Part shown: positions 10,082 through 19,295 of the stretch, piece after piece
How the letters are laid out: every line of letters starts with the position of its first letter
Numbering within the stretch: the stretch's first letter is position 1
NCBI GenBank assembly: GCA_029550865.1
Contig: JAKPGM010000057.1
Coordinates: forward strand, 25,710 to 89,709
Direction of reading: 5' to 3'
DNA from: Bacteroidota bacterium
GTDB taxonomy: Bacteria > Bacteroidota > Bacteroidia > Bacteroidales > DTGW01
DNA: 64,000 nucleotides
Program-made: the position numbers and the translations under genes
The notes under the pieces: model-generated
Told to the model about the DNA's origin: nothing
Seen by the model: only the letters and a program-made list of their open reading frames with translations
Databases searched by the model: none

Positions 10082-12577
10082 TCAGAACTGCTGTCCCATG
10101 ATAAACTGGGGTTGCCAACCGGATCTTTGACCTCCAATTTTATCAAACCCATACCCCATATCGAAACCTATCATGCCGAGCATTGGCAGGAAAATTCGTA
10201 TCCCCACACCAGCTGCACGCTTTACATCAAACGGATTAAAGTACCGTATATCCGACCAGCAATTGCCCGCTTCGGCAAAGAGCGTTCCATATATAGTTGC
10301 CTGTTCTTTAAGGGTAATAGGATAACGCAGTTCGGCAGTAAAACGATCGTAAATACGACCTGCCCTTATACCATTCTCAGTAGGAGTAAGCGCATCGTCG
10401 GTATATCCACGCATTGGGATAATTTCCGAGTTAGTAATACTGTAACCTATCATACCACTCCCCCCCATGGTATATTGCTCAATGGGGGTATATCCCGTCG
10501 ATTTTTTATATCGTCCAAGAATTCCAAAATTGGCACGTGTCATAAACACCAGATTGCCTACAATAGACATATAAGTTTCTGCCCGAATAGTCCATTTATG
10601 GAATTCTGCCCATTTATATTTCTCGGCTGTAGACAAAGTAGAATAATCCTTACCGTTGAACAACGAATAAGGGGGCGTAAGTTTCAGACCAATAGAGAAC
10701 CACGAACCCGACCTTGGATAAATATACTGATCAAGTGAATTACGACCAAAATTAATACTATAGTAAAAACTATTGATGCTCCCTGTAGAATCGTTATAAA
10801 CAATGGGGTACTTCTTAAACTTGTAACGATCTATCCCAACCGATTGTTGCAAAGTAAAATAATCATCAGGCCATTTAAGCCGCTTTCCAAGGCTAATGGT
10901 TGCCCCCATGATATCGAAATAAGACTCGGTTGGCTGCAGCAAGCCTTTCAAACTATTATATTCCATAGCATTGTAATGGCTATAAAAAAGGCTTAACGAA
11001 AAAGCATTAGGTTTTTTTCCACCAAACCATGGGTCGGAAAAGGTAGAACTTAAAGACATGTATTGTTTGCCATTAGTCTGGAATCGGAAGCTCAACGTTT
11101 GAGCATCGCCCGAGGGTACAGGTCGCCACTCTTTCCAGTTGAAAAAGTTACGATACGAAAAATTGTTGAAACTTATCCCAATAGAACCTATAAATCCATA
11201 ATATCCACCCCATCCTCCCGAAAGTTCGAGTTGGTCGCTGGCTCGCTCACTAAGCTTGTACTGAAGATCAACGGTACTGTTGGCTGGATTAGGAATAGGA
11301 ACCGGCTCAATCTTCTCGGGTTCGAATAATCCCAGTGTAGCCAACTCACGGACACTACGCACAATATCAGACTTACTAAACAATTCCCCAGGTAAAGTTC
11401 TCAGCTCTCGACGCGCTACATGCTCGTTTGTCTTTGTATTTCCGGTAATTATTATATTGTTGAAGGTAGCCTGTTTCCCCTCGTATATTCGCATTTCAAA
11501 ATCAATAGAATCGTTTTCGATTTTTGTTTCTACAGGCGTTACGTTAAAAAATAGATACCCATTATCGAGATATAACGACGATACTGCATCATCATCGGTC
11601 TGTAAACGCTTATCCAGAGTTTTCTGATTAAAAACATCCCCTTTCTTAATACCTAAAATATTGGAAAGAAGCTCCGAAGGATATTTTGTGTTACCCACCC
11701 AGGTGATATTACGAAAGTAATACTTATGACCCTCGTAAATGTTGATATACAGAATTATACGATTCGGAGCCGCAAATCCGATAGAATCGGAAACAATCTT
11801 GGCATCACGATACCCTTTTTCATTGTATAAATCAATGATTTTAGCCTTATCATCCTGATATTTGGGTTCGATGTATTTGGAAGAATTCCAGAATTTCCAA
11901 TCGCGTCTTTTGGTATCTTTCATCGCCCTGCGTAACGCAGAAGCCTTGATGTTATTGTTGCCTGTAAAAACAATGTCTTTGATTTTTACCCGCTTGTTCT
12001 TGGTAATTTTTAGCTTAAGATCCACTGCATTGGGACGCGTCGTATCGGGTTTATGCTCAACCTCAACCTGTACATTAAAAAATCCTTTTTCCCGATAAAA
12101 TTTTTTCACAATAGTAATCGCATCATTAATTACATTTTCAGTAAGCTGACTTCCCACACGAAAATTGAGTTTTTCCTTCAAATCTTTCTGATCCGATTTG
12201 CTTACCCCTTCAATGGAAAAATTAGCAATACGAGGTCTTTCCTTTAGATATATATCTATCGCCACATGATTCCCGGAGGTAATGCGATAAGAAACCTGCA
12301 CATCCTCAAAGAGGCCATGTTCCCAGAATTTTTTCACAATTTTACTTACCTCATCACCGGGAAGGGTGATAGGAGTACCTGTTGCTAACCCCGACATATT
12401 GGCCAAAACATGTTGATCGAGATAACGAACTCCTGAAATCGTTACCGTATCAATGATATATTCCCGGGGCCTGCTATAATCAGCAATGATCAGCGAATCA
12501 GCAGCGTTTTGAGCAGAAATTCCTGAAGCAAAAACAAACGAAAAAGAAAAAAACAAAAAAAATCTTGAGAACTTCAT
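10082..12577 (-). CDS. bamA: outer membrane protein assembly factor BamA
   Basis: BamA is the central barrel of the machine that folds beta-barrel proteins into the outer membrane. The frame is open further upstream, but the methionine at 12577 begins a clear signal peptide (MKFSRFFLFFSFSFVFASG) and leaves 79 bases after uppS; the upstream extension would overlap uppS and is not signal-like. After the signal come five POTRA-like domains (about residues 40-420) and a 16-strand barrel domain ending in phenylalanine, the usual C-terminal signal. The mature length of about 810 residues fits the family. uppS followed by bamA is a common Bacteroidota arrangement. Confidence 0.95.
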   Translation of the reverse strand: MKFSRFFLFFSFSFVFASGISAQNAADSLIIADYSRPREYIIDTVTISGVRYLDQHVLANMSGLATGTPITLPGDEVSKIVKKFWEHGLFEDVQVSYRITSGNHVAIDIYLKERPRIANFSIEGVSKSDQKDLKEKLNFRVGSQLTENVINDAITIVKKFYREKGFFNVQVEVEHKPDTTRPNAVDLKLKITKNKRVKIKDIVFTGNNNIKASALRRAMKDTKRRDWKFWNSSKYIEPKYQDDKAKIIDLYNEKGYRDAKIVSDSIGFAAPNRIILYINIYEGHKYYFRNITWVGNTKYPSELLSNILGIKKGDVFNQKTLDKRLQTDDDAVSSLYLDNGYLFFNVTPVETKIENDSIDFEMRIYEGKQATFNNIIITGNTKTNEHVARRELRTLPGELFSKSDIVRSVRELATLGLFEPEKIEPVPIPNPANSTVDLQYKLSERASDQLELSGGWGGYYGFIGSIGISFNNFSYRNFFNWKEWRPVPSGDAQTLSFRFQTNGKQYMSLSSTFSDPWFGGKKPNAFSLSLFYSHYNAMEYNSLKGLLQPTESYFDIMGATISLGKRLKWPDDYFTLQQSVGIDRYKFKKYPIVYNDSTGSINSFYYSINFGRNSLDQYIYPRSGSWFSIGLKLTPPYSLFNGKDYSTLSTAEKYKWAEFHKWTIRAETYMSIVGNLVFMTRANFGILGRYKKSTGYTPIEQYTMGGSGMIGYSITNSEIIPMRGYTDDALTPTENGIRAGRIYDRFTAELRYPITLKEQATIYGTLFAEAGNCWSDIRYFNPFDVKRAAGVGIRIFLPMLGMIGFDMGYGFDKIGGQRSGWQPQFIMGQQF

Positions 12578-12656
12578 TTGAATGGATTTAAGCATATAAT
12601 AGCACATATAAAACGCAAACATAATGGAAAAAATATTACCATCCTCCACAAAAACG

Positions 12657-13430
12657 TTAAGAGTTGTTATTTGCATTGGGGGTAACTTCACTAACCAACT
12701 GGTCACTTGTTTTTCCAAAACGTCGTTCGCGTTTTTGAAAATCAAGGATGGCCTCGAAAAAATGCTCCTTACGGAAGTCGGGCCATAGAATAGGAGTAAA
12801 GTATAATTCTGTGTAAGCTATTTGCCAAAGTAAAAAGTTACTTATTCGATACTCGCCACTGGTACGAATAAGCAATTCGGGATAAGGCATGAAGCTGCTC
12901 TGCATGTACTGATAAAAAGTCTCGTCGTTGAGCTGTTCGGGGGTAATTTTTCCTTCACAGGCAAGCTGCACTATATTTTTTATCGCATGCAAAAGTTCCC
13001 AGCGACCACTATAACTTAACGCCAACACCAGAGAAAGACCGGTATTGCTTGCGGTAAGCTCAATGGTATTGTTTAATTGCTTATGAACATTTGCAGGGAG
13101 GCTATCCAGGTCACCAATAGCAAGAAGTCGTACATTATTATCCTGAAGCGTTTTAATCTCGGTATTGAGAGTAGAAATGAGCAAATGCATAAGCGCATTG
13201 ACCTCGTTTTGAGGTCGTTTCCAATTTTCGGTCGAAAATGCATAAAGGGTAAGAAACTTAATACCCAGCTCGGCAGCTGCTTCTACCGTTTCACGAACGG
13301 CTTTTACCCCATTCTGGTGCCCAAAAATCCGCTGGTTGCCTTTTTTCTTTGCCCAACGGCCATTACCATCCATGATTACAGCTACATGCTGGGGTAATTT
13401 GTTACGGTCGATCTTGTCCTTGAGTTCCAT
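12657..13430 (-). CDS. uppS: isoprenyl transferase (undecaprenyl diphosphate synthase)
   Basis: UppS condenses isopentenyl diphosphate units onto farnesyl diphosphate to make the C55 lipid carrier for peptidoglycan and polysaccharide synthesis. The catalytic MDGNGRWAK motif lies at residues 20-28 (Asp21), followed by FSTENWKRP and the C-terminal RTSGEYRISNFLLWQIAYTE block that binds the diphosphate. The length of 257 residues is normal. Its ATG directly abuts the stop codon of the DUF6089 gene, which implies translational coupling, and bamA follows. Confidence 0.96.
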   Translation of the reverse strand: MELKDKIDRNKLPQHVAVIMDGNGRWAKKKGNQRIFGHQNGVKAVRETVEAAAELGIKFLTLYAFSTENWKRPQNEVNALMHLLISTLNTEIKTLQDNNVRLLAIGDLDSLPANVHKQLNNTIELTASNTGLSLVLALSYSGRWELLHAIKNIVQLACEGKITPEQLNDETFYQYMQSSFMPYPELLIRTSGEYRISNFLLWQIAYTELYFTPILWPDFRKEHFFEAILDFQKRERRFGKTSDQLVSEVTPNANNNS

Positions 13431-14093
13431 TTATTCTTTTTTATATGCTGGACATTCCTGCTTGGTAGTGAATACTTTGTAAGTAACGAATACGTTTGCG
13501 AATGAGATCCAATCGTTGTTGTGCCAAATCGACTTCATGTTGGCCGGTACCTCATTTTCTACCCCATCGAGCCGATCGTTGAAAAGCTTGCGATAGTTCC
13601 ACTGAACCCCCATACTCCAGTATTTCCCAATGGTTGTACGAACCCCTACCGCAAAAGGCCACGATAGCATTAAACTTTTTACCTGCGAACGGGTAGCAAA
13701 ATCCAGTGCTAATCCACTGGATACAAAAGGGCTAAACGATATCTTTCGCGGTGCAAATTTAAGGGGTAAAAAGTTAAATTCAAACTGAAGTGCAAAATCA
13801 AAAGCAGGTGTGGCAAAAGAAGCATTCCGACGCTGTTGATAATCATCGGAAAAATCAGCATCATTGGCTCGCAAACGAACATAGTTAGCTTCAAACTTAA
13901 TTACATGCCGCATGTTCAAATTGTGCCTGAAAACAATACCCAAATCTATTCCCGGTGCATAAAAAGGAACCGTAGGATTGATATCGCCCATATAATACCC
14001 ACCTCCCACAGCCAGTCCTAGGTCTACCTTCGATTGGGACAACAGGAACAACGTAACACACTGAAATGCAAGCAATACAACAACTTTTTTCAC
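13431..14093 (-). CDS. DUF6089-type outer-membrane beta-barrel protein
   Basis: This 220-residue protein has an N-terminal signal peptide (MKKVVVLLAFQCVTLFLLSQ) and alternating hydrophobic strands with aromatic girdles (GGGYYMGD, FEANYVRLR, GVQWNYRKLF), as in small eight- to ten-stranded barrels. In Bacteroidota a protein of this kind commonly precedes uppS and bamA, and the DUF6089 assignment rests on that context plus the overall pattern. The stop codon touches the uppS start, so the two are probably cotranslated. A role in envelope assembly is likely from context; the exact function is unknown. Confidence 0.82.
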   Translation of the reverse strand: MKKVVVLLAFQCVTLFLLSQSKVDLGLAVGGGYYMGDINPTVPFYAPGIDLGIVFRHNLNMRHVIKFEANYVRLRANDADFSDDYQQRRNASFATPAFDFALQFEFNFLPLKFAPRKISFSPFVSSGLALDFATRSQVKSLMLSWPFAVGVRTTIGKYWSMGVQWNYRKLFNDRLDGVENEVPANMKSIWHNNDWISFANVFVTYKVFTTKQECPAYKKE

Positions 14094-14106
14094 CCTTCGT
14101 TTTTTT

Positions 14107-14115
14107 GCAAATGTA
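14107..14115 (-). promoter_or_regulatory. -7 promoter element for the DUF6089-uppS-bamA-nadB operon
   Basis: On the minus strand this reads TACATTTGC, a perfect match to the Bacteroidota -7 consensus TAnnTTTGY. It lies 14 bases before the DUF6089 start codon, which would leave a very short leader. No well-spaced TTTG -33 element is present. Confidence 0.5.
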
Positions 14116-14286
14116 ATGTTAAATTAAACAAAAACCGTACTGTGTGATTTTTAAACGTTTAAGAATAGCAAAATATTCTTTCATGCAAATTTTATTGTTT
14201 ACTTTTAAAGATTTTTTGAATTACCCTATTTTTGGACAAATTTATTTTGAAATTGCAATAATTTTCCCTTAGTACTCAAGCATATT

Positions 14287-16701
14287 ATGGCCAAAAAGAA
14301 AAAAACAAAGGATAAGCTGGTAGAGGAAAACGAAAAGGATACCGTTGGACGACAGGAAAAATTCCGGGTAATAACGGGAATACTCCTGCTGTTTATTGCC
14401 CTATTTCTTTTTCTTTCTTTAATCTCTTACTTTTTTAGCTGGAAGAATGATCAAAGCTTTGCTAAACAGGACATAGGCTCCGAAGCAGTTGTTCATAACT
14501 GGGGTGGTAAACTTGGAGCTAAAATTGCCTACATACTTTTCGAACGTACTTTTGGAATTTCCTGCCTGGGAATACCATTACTATTGCTGATTATTGGATT
14601 AAAGTTTCTAGGCTATAAAAAATTTTCATTAAAGCGAACATTAATCATTATCCCCATTGGTGTCCTGCTTTTTTCGATATCGTTGGGATATTTTCTAGGC
14701 GACATGGAAGGTTTTTTGGGCAGTGGTTTGGGGGGAGCCATGGGTTACTATGTTTCGCACCAATGGCTCAATGAACTTTTGGGTAAAGCAGGTGCAGGAT
14801 TACTGGTAGTATTTATTCTTATTCTATATTTTACACTTTCCTCTGCAGCATTTTCCCGTTGGTTTACCCATCATGTACTTTTACTTTTCAAAACACGTCC
14901 GCAACAAATTACAGCGACCGATGGAACCACTGAAGTGAATCAATCCAATACACCCGTTACAGAATCATTTACCGAAGATGTTACTCGTCAAATATCTGGT
15001 GAGGGGCTGGAAATAGTGTTCCATCATGCCGATGGAGAAGAACCCTCTCATGACAAAGATGAATCAATGCCAACCACCAACGATCATGATGATGTCAATG
15101 AATCTGAAGACGAGGAAATAGAAATGGAAATTGAAGAAAATGAAAGCGACGAATCGGCCCCCGACGAGGTAGCACGTTTGTTATCAGAGCTTGGTCCGTA
15201 CGATCCAAAAATAGATTTGCCTCGCTACCAATATCCTACCATCGACTTACTCGAAGATCATAAATCGGGCAACCCGGAAGTTACGCAGGAAGAACTCATT
15301 AGCAACAAAAATAAGATTGTTGAAACGCTAAAAAATTATAAGATAGAAATTTCGCATATCAAGGCTACCATAGGTCCTACGGTAACCCTGTACGAAATCA
15401 TCCCTGCCCCAGGTATTCGCATATCCAAAATAAAAAGTCTGGAAGACGATATTGCCTTAAGCCTTGCTGCGCTGGGTATCCGCATCATTGCACCTATTCC
15501 CGGCAAGGGGACCATCGGTATTGAGGTTCCCAATCGTAATCCCGAGGTTGTTTCGATGCGTTCGGTAATTTCGAACAAGCGATTCCTCGAATCCAACGCC
15601 GATCTGGCTATTGTATTGGGCAAAACCATTTCGAACGAGACCTATGTGGTCGATCTGGCTAAAATGCCTCACCTACTGGTAGCGGGGGCAACCGGTCAGG
15701 GTAAATCAGTAGGTTTGAATGCTATCATCACCTCGCTGCTTTATAAAAAGCACCCCAGCGAAATTAAGTTTGTACTGATTGATCCGAAGAAAGTAGAGCT
15801 AACCCCCTACGCCCGGCTCGAACGGCATTTTCTGGCAAAACTGCCCAATACCGAAGAGCCCATCATCACCGACACCCAGAAAGTCATCTATACCCTTAAT
15901 TCTCTTACCGTAGAGATGGATACCCGTTACGAACTTCTTAAAAAAGCCCATGTACGAAACATCAAGGAGTATAATGCAAAATTCAAAGAACGTCGACTCA
16001 ATCCAGAGCATGGACATCGATTTTTACCTTACATTATTTTGGTCATCGACGAATTTGCTGACCTTATCATGACTGCTGGACGTGAAGTGGAAACGCCAAT
16101 AGCGCGTTTGGCACAACTTGCCCGTGCTGTAGGTATCCATCTAATTATAGCTACTCAACGTCCTACCACTAACATCATTACCGGCGTAATAAAGGCCAAC
16201 TTTCCTGCGCGTATAGCCTTTCGCGTTACTTCGATGATCGACTCACGCACCATACTCGATGCCCCTGGGGCCAACCAATTGGTTGGACGCGGCGACATGC
16301 TTGTTTCCACTGGTGGCGACCTCATTCGCGTGCAATGTGCTTTTATCGATACTCCAGAAATTGAACGCATCGTCGATTTTATCAGCCAACAACAGGGCTA
16401 CCCTTCGGCCTTTATCCTCCCCGAAGCTCCCTCGGAAAACGGTGAAGCATTGGCCGATATCGACCTAAATGTGCGGGATAGCCTATTTGAAGAAGCTGCG
16501 CGACTTGTGGTACTGCACCAACAAGGTTCAACTTCGCTTATTCAGCGAAAATTCTCCATTGGATACAACCGTGCAGGACGAATTATGGACCAACTCGAAA
16601 AAGCAGGAATCGTGGGACCTGCCGAGGGAAGCAAACCCCGTCAGGTGCTCATCGTCGATGAACACTCCCTTGAACAACTGTTGCAACAACTAAATAAATA
16701 A
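14287..16701 (+). CDS. ftsK: DNA translocase FtsK
   Basis: FtsK pumps chromosome ends apart at the division septum and activates dimer resolution. The 804-residue protein has four or more membrane helices in the first 200 residues, then a strongly acidic linker (about 240-300) that is shorter than in enterobacteria. The motor domain has Walker A GATGQGKS at residues 467-474, then FVLIDPKKVEL, the Walker B segment ILVIDEFADL, and QRP. A C-terminal gamma winged helix (FSIGYNRAGRIMDQLE) binds the KOPS-like orienting sequences. The stop codon overlaps the next ATG by one base, so the LolA-like gene is translationally coupled. Confidence 0.97.
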   Translation: MAKKKKTKDKLVEENEKDTVGRQEKFRVITGILLLFIALFLFLSLISYFFSWKNDQSFAKQDIGSEAVVHNWGGKLGAKIAYILFERTFGISCLGIPLLLLIIGLKFLGYKKFSLKRTLIIIPIGVLLFSISLGYFLGDMEGFLGSGLGGAMGYYVSHQWLNELLGKAGAGLLVVFILILYFTLSSAAFSRWFTHHVLLLFKTRPQQITATDGTTEVNQSNTPVTESFTEDVTRQISGEGLEIVFHHADGEEPSHDKDESMPTTNDHDDVNESEDEEIEMEIEENESDESAPDEVARLLSELGPYDPKIDLPRYQYPTIDLLEDHKSGNPEVTQEELISNKNKIVETLKNYKIEISHIKATIGPTVTLYEIIPAPGIRISKIKSLEDDIALSLAALGIRIIAPIPGKGTIGIEVPNRNPEVVSMRSVISNKRFLESNADLAIVLGKTISNETYVVDLAKMPHLLVAGATGQGKSVGLNAIITSLLYKKHPSEIKFVLIDPKKVELTPYARLERHFLAKLPNTEEPIITDTQKVIYTLNSLTVEMDTRYELLKKAHVRNIKEYNAKFKERRLNPEHGHRFLPYIILVIDEFADLIMTAGREVETPIARLAQLARAVGIHLIIATQRPTTNIITGVIKANFPARIAFRVTSMIDSRTILDAPGANQLVGRGDMLVSTGGDLIRVQCAFIDTPEIERIVDFISQQQGYPSAFILPEAPSENGEALADIDLNVRDSLFEEAARLVVLHQQGSTSLIQRKFSIGYNRAGRIMDQLEKAGIVGPAEGSKPRQVLIVDEHSLEQLLQQLNK

Positions 16702-17360
16702 TGATACCCATGAAAGTTTTACTCATCACACTACTATTCCTCGCCCCTATTTTTCAGAAAAACGTTCAAGACCCCGAAGCAAGGCAAATTCTTGATATGT
16801 TCTCGAAGAAAGCCAAAAATGCTGCAAGCTTGAAGATAAATTTTACTTTTATTACCGAAAATCACCAGGATAACACCAGCCAACAAACAAAAGGGGAACT
16901 CTGGATTAAGGGCGATAAGTATAAGCTGGTACTCGATAAAACCGTAACCTATTTCGACGGGAAAAACCTTTACACTTATATGCCTCAGGCTAAAGAAGTT
17001 ACCATATCAAAACCATCCGACAAAGACGATGACATGTTTCTAAAAAATCCTTCAAAAATTTTTACCCTTTATCAGCAAAATTTTAAATTTCGTTATCTGG
17101 GGCAAACCACTTACAATCGCTACAATTGCCATGAGGTTGATTTATATCCATTTGATATCAACAAAAAGTACAGCATTATCAAGTTATTGATTCAGGAAGA
17201 CGAGTATCGACTGGTTGCCGCCAAAATGATTATGAAATCGGGGATACACTATATTTTTTATGTCGACAAGTTTGACAGTTCGGCTCGTCTTTCCGATAGC
17301 GAATTTACCTTTGATGTCAAAGCGCATAAGGATGTCGAGGTAGTTGATTTACGCAAATAA
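16701..17360 (+). CDS. LolA-like outer-membrane lipoprotein carrier protein
   Basis: The 219-residue periplasmic protein has a signal peptide (start at 16701, or at 16710 giving MKVLLITLLFLAPIF). The mature part has the LolA fold pattern: an early amphipathic helix, KGELWIKGDKYKL, YFDGKNLYTYMP and a run of beta strands ending FTFDVKAHKDVEVVDLR. LolA proteins carry lipoproteins across the periplasm to the outer membrane. Placement directly after ftsK is common in Bacteroidota and supports the call. Sequence identity to proteobacterial LolA would be low, so true LolA activity is inferred. Confidence 0.85.
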   Translation: MIPMKVLLITLLFLAPIFQKNVQDPEARQILDMFSKKAKNAASLKINFTFITENHQDNTSQQTKGELWIKGDKYKLVLDKTVTYFDGKNLYTYMPQAKEVTISKPSDKDDDMFLKNPSKIFTLYQQNFKFRYLGQTTYNRYNCHEVDLYPFDINKKYSIIKLLIQEDEYRLVAAKMIMKSGIHYIFYVDKFDSSARLSDSEFTFDVKAHKDVEVVDLRK

Positions 17361-17393
17361 CTGTAATTTTGCCTATGCGAAAACATTGAACCG

Positions 17394-19052
17394 ATGCTCA
17401 AGTCGCTTACCATACAAAATTATGCGTTAATAGATTCGCTGCACATTGAACTTGGCGAAGGTTTTTCCACCATAACGGGCGAAACGGGTGCCGGTAAATC
17501 GATTTTGCTGGGAGCGCTTTCGTTGTTGGTGGGTCAACGAGCGGATACGGATGCCTTACTTGATAAAAATCGTAAGTGCATTGTTGAAGCTACGTTTGAC
17601 ATCAGTCCCTACCACCTCGAGACTTTCTTTGAACAAAATGAAATTGATTATGCCCAGCTTGCAATTATCCGACGAGAGATTCTTGAAACCGGACGTTCAA
17701 GAGCTTTTGTTAACGATACACCCGTTAACTTAAGCGTTCTCAAAGAACTGGGTGAAAAATTAATTGACATTCATTCCCAACACCAAAATTCCTATCTGAC
17801 TGAATGGGGATTTCAACTGAAGGTACTGGACATCATTGCTGGCAATCAGGCATTACTTCAGCAGTACCGCGAATCGTTCCGTCGGTATCATGAATTAAAA
17901 AAAGAGCTGACTGAGTTGATAGCGCTATCGGAGAAAGGGCAACAGGAGCTTGATTACCTTCAACACCAATTCAATGAACTGGAACAGGCAAAACTTCGTC
18001 AGGGCGAACAACAGGAGCTGGAAGACGAAGTGAAATTACTGAGCAATGCTGAAGAAATAAAGCAGTATCTTGGTTATGCAGTAGCTGCCCTTAACGCTGA
18101 AGAACGGGGTACGCTGATCCAACTCAAGGAAATTATCCACTACCTTACACGTATTAAAGGCCTTTTCCCTAAAACAGAGCCTTTGTTACAGCGCCTGGAT
18201 GCCTTATATATTGAGGCGCGTGATATAGCAAATGAACTGGAACGCCTCGACGAGTCGGTGGAACTTGACCCCGAAAAACTTGAGACTGTAAGGCAAAGGC
18301 TCGACTACCTTTACACACTTTGCCAGAAACATCGTGTACAAAATGCCGACGCTCTGCTCGAACTACAACAACAGTTGGGTGAAAGACTAAAAAATATTCA
18401 GTCTTTTGGCGAAGCAATTGAAAAAGTTCGCCAGCAGCATGAAGAGGAAACGCGTCGGTTAACCGAAATAGCAGAACAGCTACGTGCAAACCGACAAAAA
18501 ATTGTTCCAGCCTTTGAAGAAGAAATCATGCAGATATTACGCCAGCTGGGTATGCCACATGCCGTTTTTTCGGTTGCTTTTGAGCAGCTACCCGAGTTTC
18601 ATACAACAGGACTCGACGCAGTAACGTATCTATTCTCGGCCAATCGTCAAATTCCACCTCAGGACATTGCCAAGGTAGCATCGGGGGGTGAAATTTCACG
18701 GGTTATGCTTGCCTTAAAATCGGTTATTGCCCGGTCGTTGGCGATGCCTACCATCATTTTTGACGAAATAGATACCGGAGTATCGGGTGAGATTGCCGAT
18801 AAAATGGGGCAAATCATGAAATCTATGGCAGCTCACATGCAAGTAATCAGCATCACACACCTACCGCAGGTAGCTGCAAAAGGAAAAAATCATTACCTGG
18901 TTTACAAGTCCGACAGCGAAAAAGGCACCCACACGCAAATCAAGCTTCTTTCACCCGATGAAAGGGTAATGGAAATAGCTAAAATGCTTAGTGGAAAAGA
19001 AATATCCGAAGCAGCGGTCGATAATGCACGTGTATTACTACAAACTGAGTAA
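17394..19052 (+). CDS. recN: DNA repair protein RecN
   Basis: RecN is an SMC-like ATPase that acts early in double-strand break repair. The 552-residue protein has the N-terminal ATPase half with Walker A GETGAGKS (residues 29-36), a central coiled coil (about 150-370), and the C-terminal half with the signature ASGGEISRVMLALK and the Walker B segment TIIFDEIDTGVSG, ending ISITHLPQVAAKG. Length is normal. The gene starts 33 bases after the LolA-like gene. A TAATTTTGC element (17364-17372) in the gap could be a separate -7 box. Confidence 0.97.
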   Translation: MLKSLTIQNYALIDSLHIELGEGFSTITGETGAGKSILLGALSLLVGQRADTDALLDKNRKCIVEATFDISPYHLETFFEQNEIDYAQLAIIRREILETGRSRAFVNDTPVNLSVLKELGEKLIDIHSQHQNSYLTEWGFQLKVLDIIAGNQALLQQYRESFRRYHELKKELTELIALSEKGQQELDYLQHQFNELEQAKLRQGEQQELEDEVKLLSNAEEIKQYLGYAVAALNAEERGTLIQLKEIIHYLTRIKGLFPKTEPLLQRLDALYIEARDIANELERLDESVELDPEKLETVRQRLDYLYTLCQKHRVQNADALLELQQQLGERLKNIQSFGEAIEKVRQQHEEETRRLTEIAEQLRANRQKIVPAFEEEIMQILRQLGMPHAVFSVAFEQLPEFHTTGLDAVTYLFSANRQIPPQDIAKVASGGEISRVMLALKSVIARSLAMPTIIFDEIDTGVSGEIADKMGQIMKSMAAHMQVISITHLPQVAAKGKNHYLVYKSDSEKGTHTQIKLLSPDERVMEIAKMLSGKEISEAAVDNARVLLQTE

Positions 19053-19067
19053 ATTTTTCAATTTTTC

Positions 19068-19100
19068 TTTGGCCATAATAATAAGAAGCACTATCTTTGC
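19068..19100 (+). promoter_or_regulatory. promoter of tRNA-Arg
   Basis: TTTG at 19068-19071 and TATCTTTGC at 19092-19100 are separated by 20 bases. This is a textbook Bacteroidota sigma-ABfr promoter (TTTG, N19-21, TAnnTTTGY). The predicted transcription start falls about 10 bases before the tRNA 5' end. Confidence 0.85.
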
Positions 19101-19119
19101 AATCCGAAAAAAATATTTT

Positions 19120-19193
19120 GGCTCCGTAGCTTAACTGAATAGAGCATCTGACTACGGATCAGAAGGTTGGGGGTTTGAGTCCCTCCGGAGTCA
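19120..19193 (+). tRNA. tRNA-Arg (anticodon ACG)
   Basis: A 74-base cloverleaf folds well. The acceptor stem GGCTCCG pairs with CGGAGTC (one G-T wobble) and the discriminator is A. The anticodon stem TCTGA/TCAGA encloses loop CTACGGA, with anticodon ACG at 19154-19156, so the adenine is probably modified to inosine to read CGU, CGC and CGA. The T stem is GGGGG/CCCTC with loop TTTGAGT. The 3' CCA is not encoded, as usual in this phylum. Confidence 0.97.
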
Positions 19194-19206
19194 CTCAAAA
19201 ATTGAA

Positions 19207-19239
19207 GGGTTTAGTAAAAAGTACTAAACCCTTTTTTTA
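19207..19239 (+). terminator. intrinsic terminator after tRNA-Arg
   Basis: A perfect 10-bp stem (GGGTTTAGTA with TACTAAACCC, loop of 5) is followed by a run of seven T. It lies 13 bases after the tRNA. Confidence 0.9.
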
Positions 19240-19244
19240 TTCTT

Positions 19245-19277
19245 TAAAATCGGAGTGAGCTTTTAACTCACCCCGAT
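19245..19277 (-). terminator. intrinsic terminator of the TonB-dependent receptor gene
   Basis: On the minus strand ATCGGGGTGAG pairs with CTCACTCCGAT (11 bp, one G-U), followed by TTTTAAAG. It lies just after the receptor stop codon. Confidence 0.7.
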
Positions 19278-19295
19278 GAGAAATTTCCCTGTTGA